Shown: positions 37,038-46,345 of the stretch, in pieces
Numbering within the stretch: position 1 is the first letter of the stretch
Layout of the letters: the number at the start of each line of letters is the position of its first letter
Assembly: GCF_019802125.1 (NCBI RefSeq)
Contig: NZ_JAHVHT010000001.1
Coordinates: 1-64,000, forward strand
Length of the DNA: 64,000 nucleotides
Source: Tateyamaria omphalii
GTDB lineage: Bacteria > Pseudomonadota > Alphaproteobacteria > Rhodobacterales > Rhodobacteraceae
Reading direction: 5' to 3'
Translations under genes and position numbers: made by a program
The notes under the pieces: generated by a model
The model's input: only the letters and a program-made list of their open reading frames with translations
Told to the model about the DNA's origin: nothing
Databases searched by the model: none

Positions 37038-37901
37038 TCAGCGGGGGCGGATGATGGAGCCGGCGCCGTGGTCGGTGAAAAGTTCGAGAAGACAGGCGTT
37101 TGGCGCACGTCCGTCGAGGATGACGACAGCGCGCACGCCGCTTGCGATGGCGTCGAGCGCGGTTTCGGTCTTGGGGATCATCCCGCCCGCGATGGTGCCG
37201 TCGGCGGTCAGGTCGCGGATCTGATCGGCGGTGAGTTCGGTCACGACCTCGCCTTCGGCGTTTTTGACGCCGGAGACATCGGTCAGCAGGAGGAGGCGGT
37301 CAGCCTTGAGCGCGCCCGCGATGGCACCGGCGGCGGTGTCGCCGTTGATGTTGAAGGTCTCGCCGTTCTTGCCCGAGCCCAGCGGGGCGATGACCGGGAT
37401 CATGGAGCGTTCAAAGAGCGTCGACAGGATCGTCGGGTCCATCTGGGCCGGGGTGCCGACGAGGCCGAGGGCGGCGTCCGTCTGGTCGCAGGTGATGAGG
37501 TTCGCGTCCTTGCCCGAGAGGCCCACGGCCTTGCCCCCCGCGCGGTTGATGGCCTGCACGATGCGCTTGTTGACGACGCCCGACAGTACCATCTCGACCA
37601 CTTCCATGGTGGCAGCGTCCGTTACGCGCTTGCCGTTCACGAAATCCGACTTGATGTCGAGCCGTTTCAGCATGTCGTTGATCATCGGCCCGCCGCCGTG
37701 GACGATCACCGGGTTCACACCCACTTGCCGCATCAGGACGACGTCGCTCGCAAAGCTCTCCATCGCCTCGTCCGAGCCCATGGCGTGGCCGCCGAGCTTG
37801 ATGACGACGGTGGCGCCCGTGTAGCGCTGCATATAGGGCAGGGCCTGGCTGAGCGTGCGGGCGGTGGCGATCCAGTCGCGGTTCATGTCTTGGGTCTTCA
37901 T
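37038..37901 (-). CDS. argB: Acetylglutamate kinase
   Basis: 287 residues from the ATG at 37901. It makes N-acetylglutamyl phosphate, step two of arginine synthesis. [41 protein letters not shown] and GGMIPK are all conserved. The N-terminal helix [18 protein letters not shown] is typical of the arginine-sensitive hexameric type. It is the last gene of the yidC-MOSC-yihA-argB string, about 80 bases after yihA. Confidence 0.96.
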   Translation of the reverse strand: MKTQDMNRDWIATARTLSQALPYMQRYTGATVVIKLGGHAMGSDEAMESFASDVVLMRQVGVNPVIVHGGGPMINDMLKRLDIKSDFVNGKRVTDAATMEVVEMVLSGVVNKRIVQAINRAGGKAVGLSGKDANLITCDQTDAALGLVGTPAQMDPTILSTLFERSMIPVIAPLGSGKNGETFNINGDTAAGAIAGALKADRLLLLTDVSGVKNAEGEVVTELTADQIRDLTADGTIAGGMIPKTETALDAIASGVRAVVILDGRAPNACLLELFTDHGAGSIIRPR

Positions 37902-37984
37902 CTCTTGGCGGCCTTGACGGTTTCGCCGCTTATCCGGAATTGAGCGCTGGCGCGCAAGATTTGAATACCAGCGCCGCGGTCCTG

Positions 37985-38635
37985 CTATTCGAGCGTGGCG
38001 ATGATGGCGCGGAGGGTTTCGATGCCGTCGCCCTTTTCGCTGCTGGTCAGGACGATCTCGGGGAAGGCGGCGGGGTGTTTGGAGAGCGCCTGTCGGACCT
38101 GCGTCAGCACAGCCTCGCGGTCCTTGGCTTTGACCTTGTCCGCCTTGGTCAGCACACATTGGAAGGTGACGGCGGAGGTGTCGAGGAGTTTGAGGATGTC
38201 CTCATCCACCTTCTTGATCCCGTGGCGGGCGTCGATCAGGACAAAGGCGCGGCGCAGGGTTTGGCGGCCCGACAGGTATTGTTTCAGCAGCCGTTGCCAT
38301 TTCTCGACTACGGGCAGGGGGGCGTTGGCGTAGCCGTATCCCGGCAGGTCTACGAGATAGTGGTCGTCGCCTGCGGTGAAGTAGTTGATTTCCTGCGTGC
38401 GGCCCGGCGTGTTCGAGGCGCGGGCGAGACCCTTGCGGCCCGTGAGTGCGTTGATGAGGGAGGATTTGCCGACATTGGAGCGTCCGGCAAAGCAGACCTC
38501 CATCCGGTCGGCGGGGGGCAGGCCGGACATGGCGACGACCCCTTTGACGAACTCGGTCTCGCCTGCGAACAGGAGGCGGCCCTGTTCGGCGGTTTGCGGG
38601 TCTGGTGCCTCTGCGATGGGGAAGGGTAGCGTCAT
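37985..38635 (-). CDS. yihA: Ribosome biogenesis GTP-binding protein YihA/YsxC (EngB)
   Basis: 216 residues from the ATG at 38635. G1 is [11 protein letters not shown]3 [10 protein letters not shown]4 [15 protein letters not shown] between G1 and G3 is specific to EngB. It acts in late 50S assembly. Its start overlaps the MOSC gene stop by an ATGA junction. Confidence 0.96.
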   Translation of the reverse strand: MTLPFPIAEAPDPQTAEQGRLLFAGETEFVKGVVAMSGLPPADRMEVCFAGRSNVGKSSLINALTGRKGLARASNTPGRTQEINYFTAGDDHYLVDLPGYGYANAPLPVVEKWQRLLKQYLSGRQTLRRAFVLIDARHGIKKVDEDILKLLDTSAVTFQCVLTKADKVKAKDREAVLTQVRQALSKHPAAFPEIVLTSSEKGDGIETLRAIIATLE

Positions 38636-39363
38636 TGCAGCGTGTCGCCGACGGCGACGGTACCGCCCGACTTGACCTTGAAGTAGACGCCGAAATTGCG
38701 CGTGTCCCAGCCGTCTTCGAGCGTGCGGAGCATGCCGATGTCGCGTTGGCCGTTTTGCGGGTTGGCGTCTGGCGCGCGGCAGCGTTCGATGGGTTCGACC
38801 GGTGAGAGCGTTGCGCCGCCGAGTGTGATGTCGCGGCTGAGCAGGTCGATCTCTTCCCACGGGGCGAGGCCGTCGAGCCAGAGGTTGATGCGGAAGCGGC
38901 GCATGTCGATGTGCATGCCTGCCTTTTGGCTGAGCGCGCGAAGGGAGGACAGGTTGCCGATGGAGACGGAGGCGAATTCTACGTCCGTCATGCCTTGGGT
39001 CGGGGCTTTGACCAACCGCGCAGGGCCGGGGCGGTTGTCGGGCCAGAGGTCACTGATCCATGCGCCGAGGGCTGCCGGGTCTGTCTCGGGTTTGAAGTCC
39101 AGCGGGTCGCGGTCGGGGTGGGTAAGGAGAACGCCCGTGTCGGTGCTGACCGCACCGACCGCTGCGAGCGCGGGGCCTGACGCGACCTGGAGAAAGTTGC
39201 GCCGGGGCTGCCATGCGTCTGTGTCCTCGGCTTCGGCGTTCAGGAGCGCCCACGCCCGGTCCCCGACCACCGCAGCCTCTGGCGTGAGTTCAATCTGATC
39301 GCACGCCTCGGACCCGATGCCTTTGATCGGGTGCCGCCAGATATGGGCGAGGGTTCCCGTCAC
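38632..39363 (-). CDS. MOSC domain protein
   Basis: 243 residues from GTG 39363, which overlaps the yidC TGA. GTLAHIWRHPIKGIGSEA is the beta-barrel N-terminal domain, and the MOSC domain follows with RFRINLWLDGLAPWEE and PIERCRAPDANPQNGQRD, whose Cys is the conserved sulfur carrier position. Such proteins move sulfur in molybdenum-cofactor chemistry; the partner is unknown. The yidC-MOSC-yihA overlap chain implies one transcript. Confidence 0.9.
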   Translation of the reverse strand: MTGTLAHIWRHPIKGIGSEACDQIELTPEAAVVGDRAWALLNAEAEDTDAWQPRRNFLQVASGPALAAVGAVSTDTGVLLTHPDRDPLDFKPETDPAALGAWISDLWPDNRPGPARLVKAPTQGMTDVEFASVSIGNLSSLRALSQKAGMHIDMRRFRINLWLDGLAPWEEIDLLSRDITLGGATLSPVEPIERCRAPDANPQNGQRDIGMLRTLEDGWDTRNFGVYFKVKSGGTVAVGDTLQ

Positions 39364-41174
39364 TTCTTGGCATCCTCTGCCTGCTTCTTTTTGAAGCCGC
39401 TGGTGATGTTGCCCATGAGGTCGGGTTTGTAGCCCTGGCTGCGCATGATCAGGTATTGTTGCGTGAAGGTGATCACGTTGTTGGCGATCCAGTAGACGAC
39501 GAGGCCGCTGGCGAAGCCGCCCAGCATGAACATGAAGACCCATGGCATCCAGGCAAAGATCATCTGTTGCGTGGGGTCGGTGGGTGCCGGGTTCAGCTTT
39601 TGCTGCAGCCACATCGATATGCCCAGCAGGATCGGCAGGATGCCGATGAAGATGAGCGCCATGATGCTGGTCGGCTCGGGTGCGGCGTTGGGCAAGAGGC
39701 CGAAAAGGTTGATGATCGAGGTGGGGTCGGGCGCGCTGAGGTCCTGGAATGGGCCGAAGAAGGGCGCGTGGCGCAACTCGATCGTGACGAAGATCACCTT
39801 GTAGAGCGAGAAGAAGATCGGGATCTGCAAGAGGATCGGCAGGCAGCCTGCGGCGGGGTTCACCTTTTCTTTCTTGTAGAGCTCCATCATGCCTTGCTGG
39901 AGCTTCTGCTTGTCGTCGCCAGCGCGTTCCTTCAGCTCCTCCATCTGGGGCTGGAGTTCCTTCATCTTCGCCATGGAGACGTAGGATTTAAAGGCGAGCG
40001 GCACGAGGACGGCCTTGATAATCAGGGTGAGGCCGATGATGGCCCAGCCCATGTTGCCGATCAGGACATTCAATTCATGCAGGAGCCAGAAGATCGGCTT
40101 GGTCAGGAAGAAGAACCAGCCCCAGTCGATGCTGTCGATAAAGCCCTCGACCCCGGCGGACTGGTATTCACGGATGGCTTCCCATTCCTTTGCGCCTGCG
40201 AAGAGTTGGGTTTGCAAAGCCACCGTTGCACCCGCTGCCACATCCTGGGCGGGTAGGCGCGTGACGGCGCGGTAGACGTCGCTGCGGGGGGCATATGTCA
40301 GTGCCTGATCAAAGCTTTGCACGCCGGTGGGGATCAGAATGGATTGCCAGTAGTGGTCGGTAAAGCCCACCCAGCCTTCGGTCACACCCTCGGTCACGAT
40401 GGCGGGGCGGCCCCAGGCGGGATCGACGGCGGCCTCCGGGATTTCGTCCCAGTTTGTTTCAGCCAGTTCGCCATCTGCCATGGCGACGGCGCCCTCGTGC
40501 AGGATGAAGAAGTTCTTGAGGTCGGAGGGTTCCCCGTGCCGGGTCAACATGCCGTAAGGTGCGGCACGGACGGCACTGCCGCTGTTGTTGGTCACCGATT
40601 GGGTGATGCTGAACATGTAATCGTCGTCGATGCTGATCTCACGCTCGAACAGCAGGCCCGCGCCGTTGTCCCACGACAGGGTGACGGGCGATCCGACCGC
40701 AAGGGTGTCACCGGCGGACTGTGCCCAGAGTGTATTTGGACCTGGCACCGCATCGGCGCCCAAGCCGCCACCGGGTGCCCAGCCATAAACCGCGTAATAG
40801 GCATCCGCAGAACCTACAGGCGACAGCATGGTCACGATGTCGGCGCCGGGTTCCTGGCTGGTGCGGTAATCTTTGAGTTGCAGGTCATCGATGCGACCGC
40901 CAAGGAGCGAAATGGAGCCGGCAACGCGGTTGGTTTCGATGTCGATGCGCGGAGCGTCGGCGGTGTCGGTCGCGGCTTCGGACGAGGGTTGCGCCGTTCC
41001 GGGTGCGGGTGGTGCGGCAGGCACGGTGCCTGCGTCTTCCGTTTGCGCGGTGGTTGGTGCTGCGGCATCCAGCGGAACATCAGGTTCGGGCGGCGGAAAC
41101 AGCACAAACCATACAAGAATGACGAGGAAACTGAGCGCCGTTGCAAGAATGAGGTTCTTGTTCTGATCGTCCAT
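39360..41174 (-). CDS. yidC: Membrane protein insertase YidC
   Basis: 604 residues from the ATG at 41174. The first helix NLILATALSFLVILVWFVLF is followed by a large periplasmic domain (P1) after a Pro/Ala/Thr-rich linker, then five helices. WGWFFFLTKPIFWLLHELN, YKKEKVNPAAGCLPILLQIPIFFSLYKV and a Lys-rich C-terminus are typical. It inserts and folds inner-membrane proteins. In most relatives it sits close to rnpA and yidD; here ttcA, a GGDEF-EAL gene and a lipoprotein gene lie between them. Confidence 0.97.
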   Translation of the reverse strand: MDDQNKNLILATALSFLVILVWFVLFPPPEPDVPLDAAAPTTAQTEDAGTVPAAPPAPGTAQPSSEAATDTADAPRIDIETNRVAGSISLLGGRIDDLQLKDYRTSQEPGADIVTMLSPVGSADAYYAVYGWAPGGGLGADAVPGPNTLWAQSAGDTLAVGSPVTLSWDNGAGLLFEREISIDDDYMFSITQSVTNNSGSAVRAAPYGMLTRHGEPSDLKNFFILHEGAVAMADGELAETNWDEIPEAAVDPAWGRPAIVTEGVTEGWVGFTDHYWQSILIPTGVQSFDQALTYAPRSDVYRAVTRLPAQDVAAGATVALQTQLFAGAKEWEAIREYQSAGVEGFIDSIDWGWFFFLTKPIFWLLHELNVLIGNMGWAIIGLTLIIKAVLVPLAFKSYVSMAKMKELQPQMEELKERAGDDKQKLQQGMMELYKKEKVNPAAGCLPILLQIPIFFSLYKVIFVTIELRHAPFFGPFQDLSAPDPTSIINLFGLLPNAAPEPTSIMALIFIGILPILLGISMWLQQKLNPAPTDPTQQMIFAWMPWVFMFMLGGFASGLVVYWIANNVITFTQQYLIMRSQGYKPDLMGNITSGFKKKQAEDAKK

Positions 41175-41347
41175 CGGGGACTGCCACCTGCTGTCTGAAA
41201 CGTTGCACGGGTTCAACAGAGTGCAGGGGCAAAGGTCAAGCGGATTCGGGCTTGATGCAAGGCTGGATGACCACGGGAATCATCACGATCGGGACAAGGG
41301 CATAGTTTGCACCTAGGGACGTCTGCGCAATGATGGCTGGGGACGTT

Positions 41348-42895
41348 TCAATTCGTGCGTCGTACGGGAAGAGATGGCGCGTCCTTCAATTTCGCCTCGT
41401 GGGCGCGAACCCAATCCAGTGTCTTTTCAAATGGCATCGGCCGTGCGATGCCAAACCCCTGCACGTAGTCGCAGCCAAGCTGTGCCAGCAATGCATGTTC
41501 GCCGACAGTTTCCACGCCTTCTGCTAGGGTTTCGATTCCCATCCGCTCTGCCATCGTGAGCACGGCGCTGATCATCCGCTGCTGTTCCGGATCGCGGTCT
41601 GCTTTCATCACGAAGGAGCGGTCGATCTTGATCCTGCCCACGCCGAAGCGGCGGATGGAGGAGATTGACGCGTGGCCGGTGCCGAAGTCGTCAAGGTCGA
41701 TCCGACAGCCAAGTTTGGTCAGTGCGTTTATGTTGCGCGTGATCGTGTCGTCGGTGTTGTCGGTCACCACGGTTTCGAGGATTTCAACGGCCAAACGATC
41801 CGGTGTCAGATCGAAGCGGTCGAGTTCCCAGCGCACCTTGTCCACCAGCTTGGGGTTGTTCAGTTCGGAGCCACTGAAATTCACACCGACATGGGGCACG
41901 TGCAGACCGGCAGAGTCCCAGGCCTTCAGCGCCGTGAAGCTATGGTAGATCATGATCTCGGCCAAACGTTCCAGCAGACCTGCATCTTCAATTGCGGGAA
42001 GGAATTCGGCAGGCGAGATGGCACCGCGATCGGGATGGATCCAGCGCGCCAGAGCCTCGAAACCGGCGACTTTGCCAGTGTCGGTCGAGATTTGCGGTTG
42101 GAACCATGGCTGGATGTGCCCTTGCTCAAGTGCTGCGGCCACTTCGTCTCGCAGATAGGCGCGGTTTTTGAGACGTGAATGCAGTTCGGTTGAGTAGGCG
42201 CGAACCGACGACGGGCCACGCCGTTGTGCTTCGTTTAGGGCTGCGAACGATGCATTCAGCCAGTCGCGGCCTGTTTCTGCCGGTGCTCGGTTCAGCAGAC
42301 AGAAGCCGACACTGGACGAGACATAGATAGTTGCGCCGTCAATCGCGATTGGCTCTTCAATGGCTTGTTGGTAGCGGCCTGACAGCTGAATGCAGCTTTC
42401 CAAGTCGAGATGCTGTACCGGGCCAAGACACAGAGAAAACCGAAAGTCACCGGTTTGGCAGAGGATGTCGCTGTCGCGCATCGTCGTGACCAACCTGTCT
42501 GCGACCGCTTTCAGGATGCGATCAATGGCAGCCGGTTCGAAACGCTCTGCCAGCATGGCGTGGTCGTCGATTTCGATGGAGAATATGGCGCTGTTGCGAT
42601 CGGCACCGGGCGCATCCTGCCTGACCGCATCGATTTTCCCCGAAAAGGCATCTTGCGACACCAAGCCCGGCTGCAGATTGCGTGCAACGCGCTGGCGTAT
42701 CATGTCCTCGATCCCGCCGAACGTGAGCCAGGCCAGTGGCAGGGCGATGGCGGTCGTCGTCAGTGCGACTTCCCCTCCCAGCCAGTAGGCGGCCAGGATG
42801 ATGGCGGGTAAAAAAGCCAGCATTTGCGGCCCCGTCACGGCTGCCAACCCATCCTGCCGCAGCGTTTTTAGCTTCTCGAGCGCGCGGAACCGCAT
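41348..42895 (-). CDS. Membrane-bound cyclic-di-GMP phosphodiesterase with degenerate GGDEF domain
   Basis: 515 residues from the ATG at 42895. Two helices (LAFLPAIILAAYWL and ALTTTAIALPLAWLTF) anchor it. A GGDEF-like domain follows, but the active-site motif is replaced by TGDFRFSL, so it should not make c-di-GMP. The EAL domain is intact: FEALARW, NFSGSEL, ILETVV, DDFGTGHAS and KIDRSFV, so hydrolysis of c-di-GMP is likely. The GGDEF part may sense GTP. It stands alone between yidC and ttcA. Confidence 0.9.
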   Translation of the reverse strand: MRFRALEKLKTLRQDGLAAVTGPQMLAFLPAIILAAYWLGGEVALTTTAIALPLAWLTFGGIEDMIRQRVARNLQPGLVSQDAFSGKIDAVRQDAPGADRNSAIFSIEIDDHAMLAERFEPAAIDRILKAVADRLVTTMRDSDILCQTGDFRFSLCLGPVQHLDLESCIQLSGRYQQAIEEPIAIDGATIYVSSSVGFCLLNRAPAETGRDWLNASFAALNEAQRRGPSSVRAYSTELHSRLKNRAYLRDEVAAALEQGHIQPWFQPQISTDTGKVAGFEALARWIHPDRGAISPAEFLPAIEDAGLLERLAEIMIYHSFTALKAWDSAGLHVPHVGVNFSGSELNNPKLVDKVRWELDRFDLTPDRLAVEILETVVTDNTDDTITRNINALTKLGCRIDLDDFGTGHASISSIRRFGVGRIKIDRSFVMKADRDPEQQRMISAVLTMAERMGIETLAEGVETVGEHALLAQLGCDYVQGFGIARPMPFEKTLDWVRAHEAKLKDAPSLPVRRTN

Positions 42896-42971
42896 GTTTG
42901 ACCCCTCTTCCGGCTTGCACTGTCGCATCCACAGACAGTGCAAGGAGTAGGAAGCCAAAGTGAGTCAGCGC

Positions 42972-43841
42972 TTAACGCAGATCCGGAATGTTCTCGTTTT
43001 TTTCTTCAAATTGTTCCGAGTTGCGGACCAGTCCTGTGAAATCGAACAGTTTGGGGTCCAGAAGGTGCGACGGGCGCGCATTCATCAGGGCTCGGAACAT
43101 GACTTGGCGACGGCCGGGGCTGTTTGCCTCCCATCCGTCCAGGATCTGCTTGACCCGCTGGCGCTGCAACCCGTCTTGGCTGCCGCAGAGGTCGCAGGGG
43201 ATGATGGGGTAGTTCATGGCGCGCGCGAATTTCTCGCAATCGGCTTCTGCCACGTGGGCGAGGGGGCGGTAGACGAAGAGGTCGCCTTCCTCGTTTACGA
43301 GTTTGGGTGGCATCGTTGCCAGACGTCCGCCGTGAAACAGGTTCATGAAGAACGTCTCGAGGATGTCGTCGCGATGGTGGCCGAGGACGACCGCCGTACA
43401 CCCTTCCTCGCGCGCGATGCGGTAGAGGTTGCCGCGTCGCAGTCGCGAGCAGAGTGCGCAGTAGGTTCGCCCCTGGGGCACCTTGTCGACCACGATGGAA
43501 TAGGTGTCCTGGTACTCGATCCGGTGCGGGACCTGCATGCGCTCCAGAAACTCGGGCAGCACGGTTGCCGGAAAGCCGGGTTGGCCCTGGTCCAGATTGC
43601 AGGCGAGGATATCGACCGGCAGGAGGCCGCGCCATTTCAGTTCGTAAAGCACCGCAAGCAGGGTGTAGCTGTCCTTGCCCCCCGACAGGCAGACGAGCCA
43701 TTTGCCGCCCGGTTCGATCATGCCGTATTGCTCGATCGCCTCGCGCGTGTAGCGGACGATGCGTTTGCGCAGTTTCTTGAACTCCGTTGTGCCGGGGGCT
43801 CCGGCAAAGAGCGGATGGATGTCGTCGCTGTCGTCAAGCAT
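42972..43841 (-). CDS. ttcA: tRNA 2-thiocytidine biosynthesis protein TtcA
   Basis: 289 residues from the ATG at 43841. The PP-loop [12 protein letters not shown] binds ATP. Two CxxC pairs (CALC and CDLC) bind the [4Fe-4S] cluster. [20 protein letters not shown] and [20 protein letters not shown] are family hallmarks. TtcA makes s2C32 in tRNA; with queF it shows two tRNA-modification genes in this window. It is divergent from the lipoprotein gene. Confidence 0.96.
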   Translation of the reverse strand: MLDDSDDIHPLFAGAPGTTEFKKLRKRIVRYTREAIEQYGMIEPGGKWLVCLSGGKDSYTLLAVLYELKWRGLLPVDILACNLDQGQPGFPATVLPEFLERMQVPHRIEYQDTYSIVVDKVPQGRTYCALCSRLRRGNLYRIAREEGCTAVVLGHHRDDILETFFMNLFHGGRLATMPPKLVNEEGDLFVYRPLAHVAEADCEKFARAMNYPIIPCDLCGSQDGLQRQRVKQILDGWEANSPGRRQVMFRALMNARPSHLLDPKLFDFTGLVRNSEQFEEKNENIPDLR

Positions 43842-43943
43842 GGGCCACCTTACGGGCTGGGATCGCGCTCTCTTACACCAAGGGTGGCGTGAACCAAAAG
43901 AGCGTGTACGCCGTATCCCATGCAAAGGACGGAAGGGCATGCG

Positions 43944-44471
43944 ATGCGGTGGATGATCTTGGTTGTGGGGCTGTTTGTCTTGGCGGCGTGCACCGGCAAA
44001 CCATCGCTGGATGATGAGGCTTTGTCGGAGCGCAAGCTGAACCTTGAGGAGTTATTTGACGGGCGTTTGACGGCCTATGGTCAGTTTCAGGACGTGTTCG
44101 GCACGGTGCGGCGTCGGTTCACCGTGGAGATTGAGGGCACTTGGAATGGGCAGGTTCTGACGCTAGTCGAGGACTTCGTGTATGAAGATCAGAGCACCGA
44201 GCGGCGGGTTTGGACCCTGACCAAGACGGGCCCCGACAGCTGGCAGGGCACTGCGCCGGGTGTGATCGGTACGGCCACGGGTCAGGAGAAGGACGACACC
44301 TTCAACTGGCAGTACACCATCGACCTGCCGGTGCCAGACGGGACCTTGCGCGTGACCTTTGATGACTGGATGTGGCTGTTGAGCGAGGACAGGTTGCTGA
44401 ACCGCGCGTACATGAAGCGCGCAGGTGTGGATATCGGCGACGTTATCATCACGTTTGAGAAAGAGCCGTGA
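43944..44471 (+). CDS. DUF3833-like lipoprotein
   Basis: 175 residues from ATG 43944. A lipobox is clear: [15 protein letters not shown] with Cys at residue 16. The remainder has [51 protein letters not shown] and [35 protein letters not shown], which match the DUF3833 pattern of outer-membrane lipoproteins of unknown role. It ends 25 bases before the convergent yidD. Confidence 0.8.
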   Translation: MRWMILVVGLFVLAACTGKPSLDDEALSERKLNLEELFDGRLTAYGQFQDVFGTVRRRFTVEIEGTWNGQVLTLVEDFVYEDQSTERRVWTLTKTGPDSWQGTAPGVIGTATGQEKDDTFNWQYTIDLPVPDGTLRVTFDDWMWLLSEDRLLNRAYMKRAGVDIGDVIITFEKEP

Positions 44472-44495
44472 TCATGTTGTCCACAGACTGATGCG

Positions 44496-44741
44496 TCAGG
44501 GGTCGTCACGCTCGCGCTTGCTCTCCGGTACCGGGTCATAGCCGTCGCCGCCCCAGGGGTGGCAGCGGCCGATGCGGCGGGCGGCGAGCCATGTGCCTTT
44601 GATGGCGCCGTGCTTTTCCAGCGCCTCCATCGCATAGGCGCTGCATGTGGGTTGGTAGCGGCAATTGAAGCCGACCCAGGGGGAAAAGATCAGTCGGTAG
44701 GCGCGCACGGGCAGGGAGACGATGAAAGCGAGGGGTGTCAT
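44496..44741 (-). CDS. yidD: Membrane protein insertion efficiency factor YidD
   Basis: 81 residues. [43 protein letters not shown] followed by [15 protein letters not shown] is unmistakable YidD, with its amphipathic N-terminal helix and three conserved cysteines. It overlaps rnpA by an ATGA junction, the standard arrangement. Confidence 0.96.
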   Translation of the reverse strand: MTPLAFIVSLPVRAYRLIFSPWVGFNCRYQPTCSAYAMEALEKHGAIKGTWLAARRIGRCHPWGGDGYDPVPESKRERDDP

Positions 44742-45139
44742 GACAGACGTTCCAACGCAGCGGCACAATCGGCGATCAGAGCGTTGAAAGGTCGGCTTGC
44801 CGTGACCTTGGCCCGACCGACGAACACATAGTCGGTGGCGGGCGCGCCCGAACGGCTGAGCACATGACGCGCCACTTCGCGCAGGCGGCGCTTGGCGCGG
44901 TTGCGGGCCACGGCGTTGCCCACTTTCTTGGAACATGTGAAACCGACGCGGATCGGGCCGTCATCGTCGCGGCTGCGTGCCTGCAGTATGAAGCCGGGCA
45001 TCACGACGCGGCGACCACGGGCGGCGCGCAGGAAGTCGGCGCGCTTTTTCAGGGTCTCTAAACGCAAAGGCCCCGCCGGCGGCGTGTCCGCGCCAGCGTC
45101 GATGCTGGGCAGGCTGGCCTCCGGCGGGGTCATTGTCAT
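44738..45139 (-). CDS. rnpA: Ribonuclease P protein component
   Basis: 133 residues. [43 protein letters not shown] (the RNR motif) and the DYVFVGRA strand identify RnpA, which helps the RNase P RNA cut tRNA precursors. The N-terminus has an extra 25 residues before the core. It follows rpmH by about 16 bases. Confidence 0.96.
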   Translation of the reverse strand: MTMTPPEASLPSIDAGADTPPAGPLRLETLKKRADFLRAARGRRVVMPGFILQARSRDDDGPIRVGFTCSKKVGNAVARNRAKRRLREVARHVLSRSGAPATDYVFVGRAKVTASRPFNALIADCAAALERLS

Positions 45140-45155
45140 CCCTTGCGGGGAAAGC

Positions 45156-45290
45156 TTACGCGCTCAGCGACTTCCGGCCGCGGGCACGGCGGGCGTTGAG
45201 GATCTTGCGGCCAGCCTTGGTTGCCATGCGGGCACGGAAACCGTGACGGCGTTTGCGCACGAGGTTTGAAGGTTGATAGGTGCGTTTCAT
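45156..45290 (-). CDS. rpmH: 50S ribosomal protein L34
   Basis: 44 residues from the ATG at 45290. [44 protein letters not shown] is textbook L34 (broken here into its conserved start KRTYQPS and end GRKSLSA). It is the first gene of the rpmH-rnpA-yidD operon. Confidence 0.97.
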
Positions 45291-45608
45291 CGCATTGGCT
45301 CCGGATGTGTTGGCCCATGCACCCGCGGATTCGGGACAGGGCAGTATTCGAAGCCCGTCCTCTAAAGCCGCATGTGGTCCAAGTAAACCCTTTGGACACC
45401 GAAATTCGGCATCCTTGCAACAAATAGGCGGTTGCACCGGTTGGTATGTTTCAAAGGCACGGTTTCGGTCCCAAAAACCTCACGGAATAGGGGGAATTCG
45501 TTCAACGGGGCGTGAACACCCTGTTTTGCGGCGTGCGGCAAGCGCATTTTCAGGTCACAAACCGCCCAACATGTGCCGCTGCGACGCGGTGCGATCAAAG
45601 GATACGGC
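45291..45608. other. Divergent intergenic region rpmH / TVP38 gene
   Basis: About 320 bases without a credible gene. It must hold the promoters for rpmH (minus) and the membrane protein gene (plus). I found no confident -35/-10 pair or known regulatory element. Confidence 0.5.
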
Positions 45609-46340
45609 ATGACAGACACGAGCCAACCCCGCAAATCCGGCCTGATGCGGAACCTGCCGCTGATCGGAATCCTGATCGTGGCGGCCATCGGTGCCTTCAC
45701 CTTGCGCGACTATCTGAGCTTTCAGACCTTGGCCGACAATCGCGAGGCATTGATCGACTTTCGCAATGCGAATTACGTTCTGACGGCGCTGGTATATGTC
45801 GCTGTCTACATCCTGATCGTTGGCTTTTCGTTGCCGGGTGCCAGCATCGCTACGCTGACCGGCGGTTTCCTGTTTGGAACGGTCTTTGGGTCAGTCTTTA
45901 CCGTCACCGCGGCGACCATTGGCGCGACCATCATATTCCTTGCCGCCCGGCACGGGTTTGGCGAAACGCTGGGTCAGCGCATGGAAGCGTCGAAAGGGAC
46001 CATCAAGAAGATCAAGGATGGCATCGACGAAAACCAGTGGTCGATGCTGTTTGTCATTCGGCTTGTCCCTGTCGTGCCGTTCTTTGTTGCGAACCTCGTG
46101 CCAGCGTTCATGCAGGTGCCGCTGCACCGCTACGTGATCTCGACCTTCCTGGGCATCATTCCGGGGTCTGTTGTCTACACCTCGGTCGGCGCTGGGCTGG
46201 GTGAGGTGTTCGCCCGCGGAGAGACGCCGAACCTTGGCATCATCTTTGAACCGCATGTTCTGCTGCCTATCCTTGGTTTGGCGGCTCTGTCCCTGCTGCC
46301 GGTGGTCGTCAAGGCCGTCACGGGCAAGAAAGGTCTGTAA
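45609..46340 (+). CDS. TVP38/TMEM64 (DedA-like) membrane protein
   Basis: 243 residues from ATG 45609. SLPGASIATLTGGFLFGTVFGSVFTVTAATIGATIIFLAAR is the re-entrant SNARE-assoc/VTT domain, and FVIRLVPVVPFFVANLVPAFMQVPLHRYVISTFLGIIPGSVVYTSVGAGLG follows, both typical. Relatives are lipid scramblases or transporters with unclear substrates. The next gene, a disulfide reductase, starts five bases later. These two families are often linked or fused in bacteria. Confidence 0.9.
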   Translation: MTDTSQPRKSGLMRNLPLIGILIVAAIGAFTLRDYLSFQTLADNREALIDFRNANYVLTALVYVAVYILIVGFSLPGASIATLTGGFLFGTVFGSVFTVTAATIGATIIFLAARHGFGETLGQRMEASKGTIKKIKDGIDENQWSMLFVIRLVPVVPFFVANLVPAFMQVPLHRYVISTFLGIIPGSVVYTSVGAGLGEVFARGETPNLGIIFEPHVLLPILGLAALSLLPVVVKAVTGKKGL

Positions 46341-46345
46341 AGCAC

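Noticed and set aside
36654-37943. 429-codon plus-strand open frame opposite argB and the desaturase-family gene
   Set aside because: Shadow of two well-supported minus-strand genes.
39456-41198. Long plus-strand frames opposite yidC
   Set aside because: Low-complexity shadows of yidC.
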